The notes under the pieces: generated by a model
Told to the model about the DNA's origin: nothing
Seen by the model: the letters and a program-made list of their open reading frames with translations, nothing else
The model's database searches: none
NCBI RefSeq assembly: GCF_047675955.1
Contig: NC_132904.1
Span: 61,313,435 to 61,377,434, forward strand
Reading direction: 5' to 3'
DNA: 64,000 bases
Source of the DNA: Chlorocebus sabaeus
Taxonomy: Eukaryota > Chordata > Mammalia > Primates > Cercopithecidae
Part shown: piece after piece, positions 60,301-64,000 of the stretch
How the letters are laid out: every line of letters starts with the position of its first letter
How positions within the stretch are numbered: position 1 is the stretch's first letter
Translations under genes and position numbers: made by a program

Positions 60301-63300
60301 CTTAATTTATCTCACAGAGTTACATCTTTCCCTTCAAGAAGCCTTTCGCTAAGGCTGTTCTTGTGGAATTGGCAAAGGGATATTTGGAAGCACATAGAGG
60401 GCTATGGTGAAAAAGGAAATATCTTACGGTCAAAACTGGAAAGAAGGTTTCTGAGAAACTGCTCTGTGTTCTGTTAATTCATCTCAAAGAGTTACATCTT
60501 TACCTTCAACAAGCCTTTCGCTAAGGCTGTTCTTGTGGAATTGGCAAAGGGATATTTGGAAGCCCATAGAGGGCTACGGTGAAAAAGGAAATATCTTCCG
60601 TTCAAAACTGGAAAGAAGGTTTCTGAGAAACTGCTCTGTGTTCTGTTAGTTCATCTCACAGAGTTACATCTTTCCCTTCAAGAAGCCTTTCGCTAAGGCT
60701 GCTCTTGTGGAATTGGCAAAGTGATATTTGGAACCCCTAGAGGGCTATGGTGAAAAAGGAAATATCTTCCGTTCAAAACTGGAAAGACGGTTTCTGAGAA
60801 ACTGCTCTGTGTTCTGTTAATTTATCTCACAGAGTTACATCTTTCCCTTCAAGAAGCCTTTCGCTAAGGCTGTTCTTGTGGAATTTGCAAAGGGATATTT
60901 GAAGCCTATAGAGGTCTATGGGGAAAAAGGAAATATCTTCCGTTCAAAACTGGAAAGAAGCTTTCTGAGAAACTGCTCTGTGTTCTGTTAATTCATCTCA
61001 CAGAGTTACATCTTTCCCTTCAAGAAGCCTTTCGCTAAGGCTGTTCTTGTGGAATTGGCAAAGGGATATTTGGAAGCCCATAGAGGGCTATGGTGAAAAA
61101 AGAAATATCTTCCGTTCAAAACTGGAAAGAAGCGTTCTGAGAAACTGCTCTGTGTTCTGTTAATTCATCTCACAGAGTTACATCTTTCCTTATAAGAAGC
61201 CTTTCGCTAAGGCTGTTCTTGTGGAATTGGAAAAGGGATATTTGGAAGCCCCTAGAGGGCTATGGTGAAAAAGGAAATATCTTCCGTTCACAACTGGAAA
61301 GAAGCTTTCTGAGAAACTGCTCTGTGTTCTGTTAATTCATCTCACAGAGTTACATCTTTCCCTTCAAGAAGCCTTTCGATAAGGCTGTTCTTCTGGAATT
61401 GGCAAAGGGATATTTTGAAGCCCATAGAGGGCTATAGAGTAAAAGGAAATATCTTCTGTTCAAAACTGGAAAGAAGCTTTCTGAGAAACTGCTCTGTGTT
61501 CTCTTAATTCATCTCACAGAGTTACATCTTTCCCTTCAAGAAGCCTTTCGCTAAGGCTGTTCTTGTGGAATTGGCAAAGGGATATTCGGAAGCCCCTAGA
61601 GGGCTATGGTGAAAAAGGAAATATCTTCCGTTCAAAACTGGAAAGAAGCCTTCTGAGAAACTGCTCTGTGTTCTGTTAATTCATCTCACAGAGTTACATC
61701 TTTACCTTCAACAAGCCTTTCGCTAAGGCTGTTCTTGTGGAATTGGCAAAGGGATATTTGGAAGCCCATAGAAGGCTACGGTGAAAAAGGAAATATCTTA
61801 CGGTCAAAACTGGAAAGAAGCTTTCTGAGAAACTGCTCTGTGTTCTGTTAATTCTTCTCACAGAGTTACATCTTTCCCTTCAAGAAGCCTTTCGCTAAGG
61901 CTGTTCTTGTGTAATTGGCAAAGGGATATTTGGAAGCCCATAGAGGGCTATGGTGAAAAAGGAAATATCTTCCGTTCAAAACTGGAAAGAAGCGTTCTGA
62001 GAAACTGCTCTGTGTTCTGTGAATTCATCTCACAGAGTTACATCTTTCCCTTCAAGAAGCCTTTCGCTAAGGCTGTTCTTGTGGCATTGGCAAAGGGATA
62101 TTTGGAAGCCCATAGAGGGCTATGGTGAAAAAGGAAATATCGTAAGTTCAAAACTGGAAAGAAGCGTTCTGAGAAACTGCTCTGTGTTCTGTTAATTCAT
62201 CTCACAGAGTTATATCTTTCCCTTCAAGAAGCCTTATGCTAAGGCTGTTCTTTTGGCATTGGCAAAGGGATATTTGGTAGCCCATAGAGGGCTATGGTGA
62301 AAAAGGAAATATCTTCCGTTCAAAACTGGAAAGAAGCTTTCTGAGAAACTGCTCTGTGTTCTGTTAGTTCATCTCACAGAGTTAAATCCTTCCCTGCAAG
62401 AAGCCTTTCGCTAAGGCTGTTCTTGTGGAATTGGCAAAGGGATATTTGGAAGCACACAGAGGGCTATGGTGAAAAAGGAAATACCTTACGGTGAAAACTA
62501 GAAAGAAGGTTTCTGAGAAACTACTCTGTGTTCTCTTAATTTATCTCACAGAGTTACATCTTTCCCTTCAAGAAGCCTTTCGCTAAGGCTGTTCTTGTGG
62601 AATTGGCAAAGGGATATTTGGAAGCCCATAGAGGGCTATGGTGAAATAGGAAATATCTTCCGTGCAAAACTGGAAAGAAGCTTTCTGAGAAACTGCTCTG
62701 TGTTCTGTTAATTCATCTCACAGAGTTACATCTTTCCCTTCAAGAAGCCTTTCGCTAAGGCTGTTGTTCTGGAATTTGCAAAGGGATATTTGGAAGCCCA
62801 TAGAAGGATATGGTGAAAAAGGAAATATCTTCCGTTCAAAAGTGGAAAGAAGCCTTCTGAGAAACTGCTCTGTGTTCAGTTAATTCATCTCACAGAGTTA
62901 CATCTTTACCTTCAACAAGCCTTTCGCTAAGGCTGTTCTTGTGGAATTGGAAAGGGATATTTGGAAGCACATAGAGGGCTACGGTGAAAAAGGAAATATC
63001 TTCCGTTCAAAACAGGAAAGAAGCTTTCTGAGAAACTGCTCTGTGTTCTGTTAGTTCATCTCACAGAGTTACATCTTTCCCTTCAAGAAGCCTTTCCCTA
63101 AGACTGTTCTTGTGGAATTGGCAAAAGGATATTTGGAAGCCCATAGAGGGCTATGGTGAAAAAGGAAATAATCTTACGGTCAAAACTGGAAAGAAGCTTT
63201 CTGTGAAACTGCTCTGTGTTCTCTTAATTTATCTCACAGAGTTACATCTTTCCCTTCAAGAAACCTTTCACTAAGGCTGATCTTGTGGAATTGGCAAAGG

Positions 63301-64000
63301 GATATTTGGAATCCCATAGAGGGCTATGGTGAAAAGGAAATATCTTCCGTTCAAAACTGGAAAGAAGCTCTCTGAGAAACTGCTCTGTGTTCTGTTAATT
63401 CATCTCACAGAGTTACATCTTTCCCTTCAAGAAGCCTTTCGCTAAGACTGTTCTTGTGGAATTGGCAAGGGGATATTTGGAAGCCCATAGAAGGCTATGG
63501 TGAAAAAGGAAATATCTTCCGTTCAAAACTGGAAAGAAGCCTTCTGAGAAACTGCTCTGTGTTCTGTTAATTCATCTCACAGAGTTACATCTTTACCTTC
63601 AACAAGCCTTTCGCTAAGGCTGTTCTTGTGCAATTGGCAAAAGGATATTTGGAAGCCCATAGAAGTCTACGGTGAAAAAGGAAATATCTTACGGTCAAAA
63701 CTGGAAAGAAGCTTTCTGAGAAACTGCTCTGTGTTCTGTTAATTCATCTCACAGAGTTACATCTTTCCCTTCAAGAAGCCTTTCGCTAAGGCTGTTCTTG
63801 TGGAATTGGCAAAGGGATATTTCGGAGCCCATAGAGGACTATGGTGAAAAAGGAAATATCTTCCGTTCAAAACTGGAAAGAATCTTTCTGAGAAACTGCT
63901 CTGTGTTCTGTTAATTCATCTCACAGAGTTACATCTTTCCCTTCAAGAAACCTTTCGCTAAGGCTGTTGTTCTGGAATTTGCAAAGGGATATTTGGAAGC
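57381..64000 (+). repeat. Divergent right flank of the array
   Basis: Still continuous alphoid DNA in the same orientation, and HOR-type monomers are recognisable: X1/X2-like at about 57771-58114, m33-m36 types near 61735-62240, marker monomer at 62413. Private changes are much denser than on the left. Examples are CACAATG (57391), GGAATCGGC (57445), TATGGGGAAAAAGG (about 57653, 59029, 60918), AATCTCTTCC (58012), CAATACTGG (58197), CCCAATTAGGG (58675), AATGTCTTCC (59043), GGGCTTGTTG (59713), GAGCTACATC (59974), TCCTTATAAGAAG (61186), TATAGAGTAAAAGG (61434), TATTCGGAAG (61584) and GTGAATTC (62019). No gene or foreign insertion is seen. Confidence 0.75.
62413..64000 (+). repeat. HOR-like unit 8, partial (about 9 monomers)
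   Basis: Opens with the marker monomer (GCACACAGAGGG, TTACGGTGAAAACTAG, GAAACTACTCTGTG) and m2 (CCGTGCAAAACTGG near 62660). It then passes through m3-like and Y3-like monomers to m8/m9 (63100-63240), m10, m11 and m12, and runs off the window in a monomer with GTTGTTCTGGAATTTGC. It carries more private changes than the corresponding parts of units 0-3, such as GGAATTGGAAAGG near 62944 and GGCTGATCTTG near 63276. Confidence 0.7.

Larger units (their letters stand above)
1..64000 (+). repeat. Alpha satellite (alphoid) tandem array, about 372 monomers of about 172 bp
   Basis: Centromeric satellite DNA, presumed substrate for centromeric chromatin and kinetochore assembly. The same 172-bp unit repeats head to tail from first to last base; for example, AAGCTT at 438 and 610 are 172 bp apart, and pJalpha-type boxes at 52 and 224 are also 172 bp apart. 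Landmarks in order are AAGCTTTCTGAGAAACTGCT, CTCACAGAGTTACATC, CTTTCGCTAAGGCTG, GGCAAAGGGATATTTGGAAG and CTATGGTGAAAAAGGAA. Distances between distant marker monomers are multiples of 172 within a few bases, so no insertion longer than a few bp is present. No inversion was noticed. Known: this matches the African green monkey HindIII alpha component as I remember it and differs from human alphoid consensus. Inference: an Old World monkey (guenon-type) centromere. Since 172 is not a multiple of 3, open frames cannot extend far. Confidence 0.97.

Noticed and set aside
1..64000. CRISPR array or other prokaryotic repeat system
   Set aside because: There are no unique spacers: the entire 172-bp unit is repeated, and it matches primate alpha satellite.
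1..64000. Inverted segments or an array-orientation switch
   Set aside because: Landmarks such as CTCACAGAG and GATATTTGGAAG read on the + strand in every line from start to end.

Overview
The whole window is one uninterrupted tandem array of primate alpha satellite (alphoid) DNA, about 372 monomers of 170-173 bp (mostly 172), all in the same orientation. I see no protein gene, RNA gene, transposon insertion, CRISPR array or non-alphoid spacer. The commonest monomer carries the AAGCTT (HindIII) site followed by CTGAGAAACTGCTCTGTG. From memory it agrees with the 172-bp HindIII alpha component of the African green monkey and differs clearly from human alphoid consensus. The most likely source is therefore a centromere of an Old World monkey of the guenon group (Chlorocebus/Cercopithecus). 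There is no alternation of two monomer classes, as expected for macaque or baboon dimeric arrays.

Above the monomer scale the array is strongly structured. A rare marker monomer (TCCCTGCAAGAAG followed by TTACGGTGAAAACTAG) recurs at 1, 4986, 10318, 16680, 21665, 25103, 45733, 50377 and 62413. It divides the window into units of 29, 31, 37, 29, 20, 120, 27 and 70 monomers plus a partial one. The fullest simple unit is a 37-mer (10318-16679). Its neighbours carry the same diagnostic monomers in the same order, with whole-monomer blocks deleted in register. Where units align they differ by only about 0.1-0.3% (my eye count), while adjacent monomers differ by several percent. This is higher-order-repeat (HOR) behaviour in a satellite classically described as monomeric.

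Layout: 1-25102 holds five related units with distinct deletions. 25103-31521 is a rearranged unit with an alternative set of monomers. 31522-42115 is a nested recent amplification (4297-bp tandem duplication, then a partial third copy at period 1890 bp). 42172 to about 51120 is another tandem duplication (period 4299 bp) that differs by a 2-monomer indel. 51122-57380 resembles 25103-29700 with further small rearrangements. From about 57.4 kb to the right end private substitutions and small indels become much more frequent, suggesting an older, less homogenised layer.

Putative protein-binding or structural motifs: a 17-bp pJalpha-type box occurs in most monomers. No complete CENP-B box was seen, only near-misses one or two bases off the essential core. 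Two short inverted repeats occur in most monomers. The short open frames (73-87 codons) are products of the repeat itself and are not genes.
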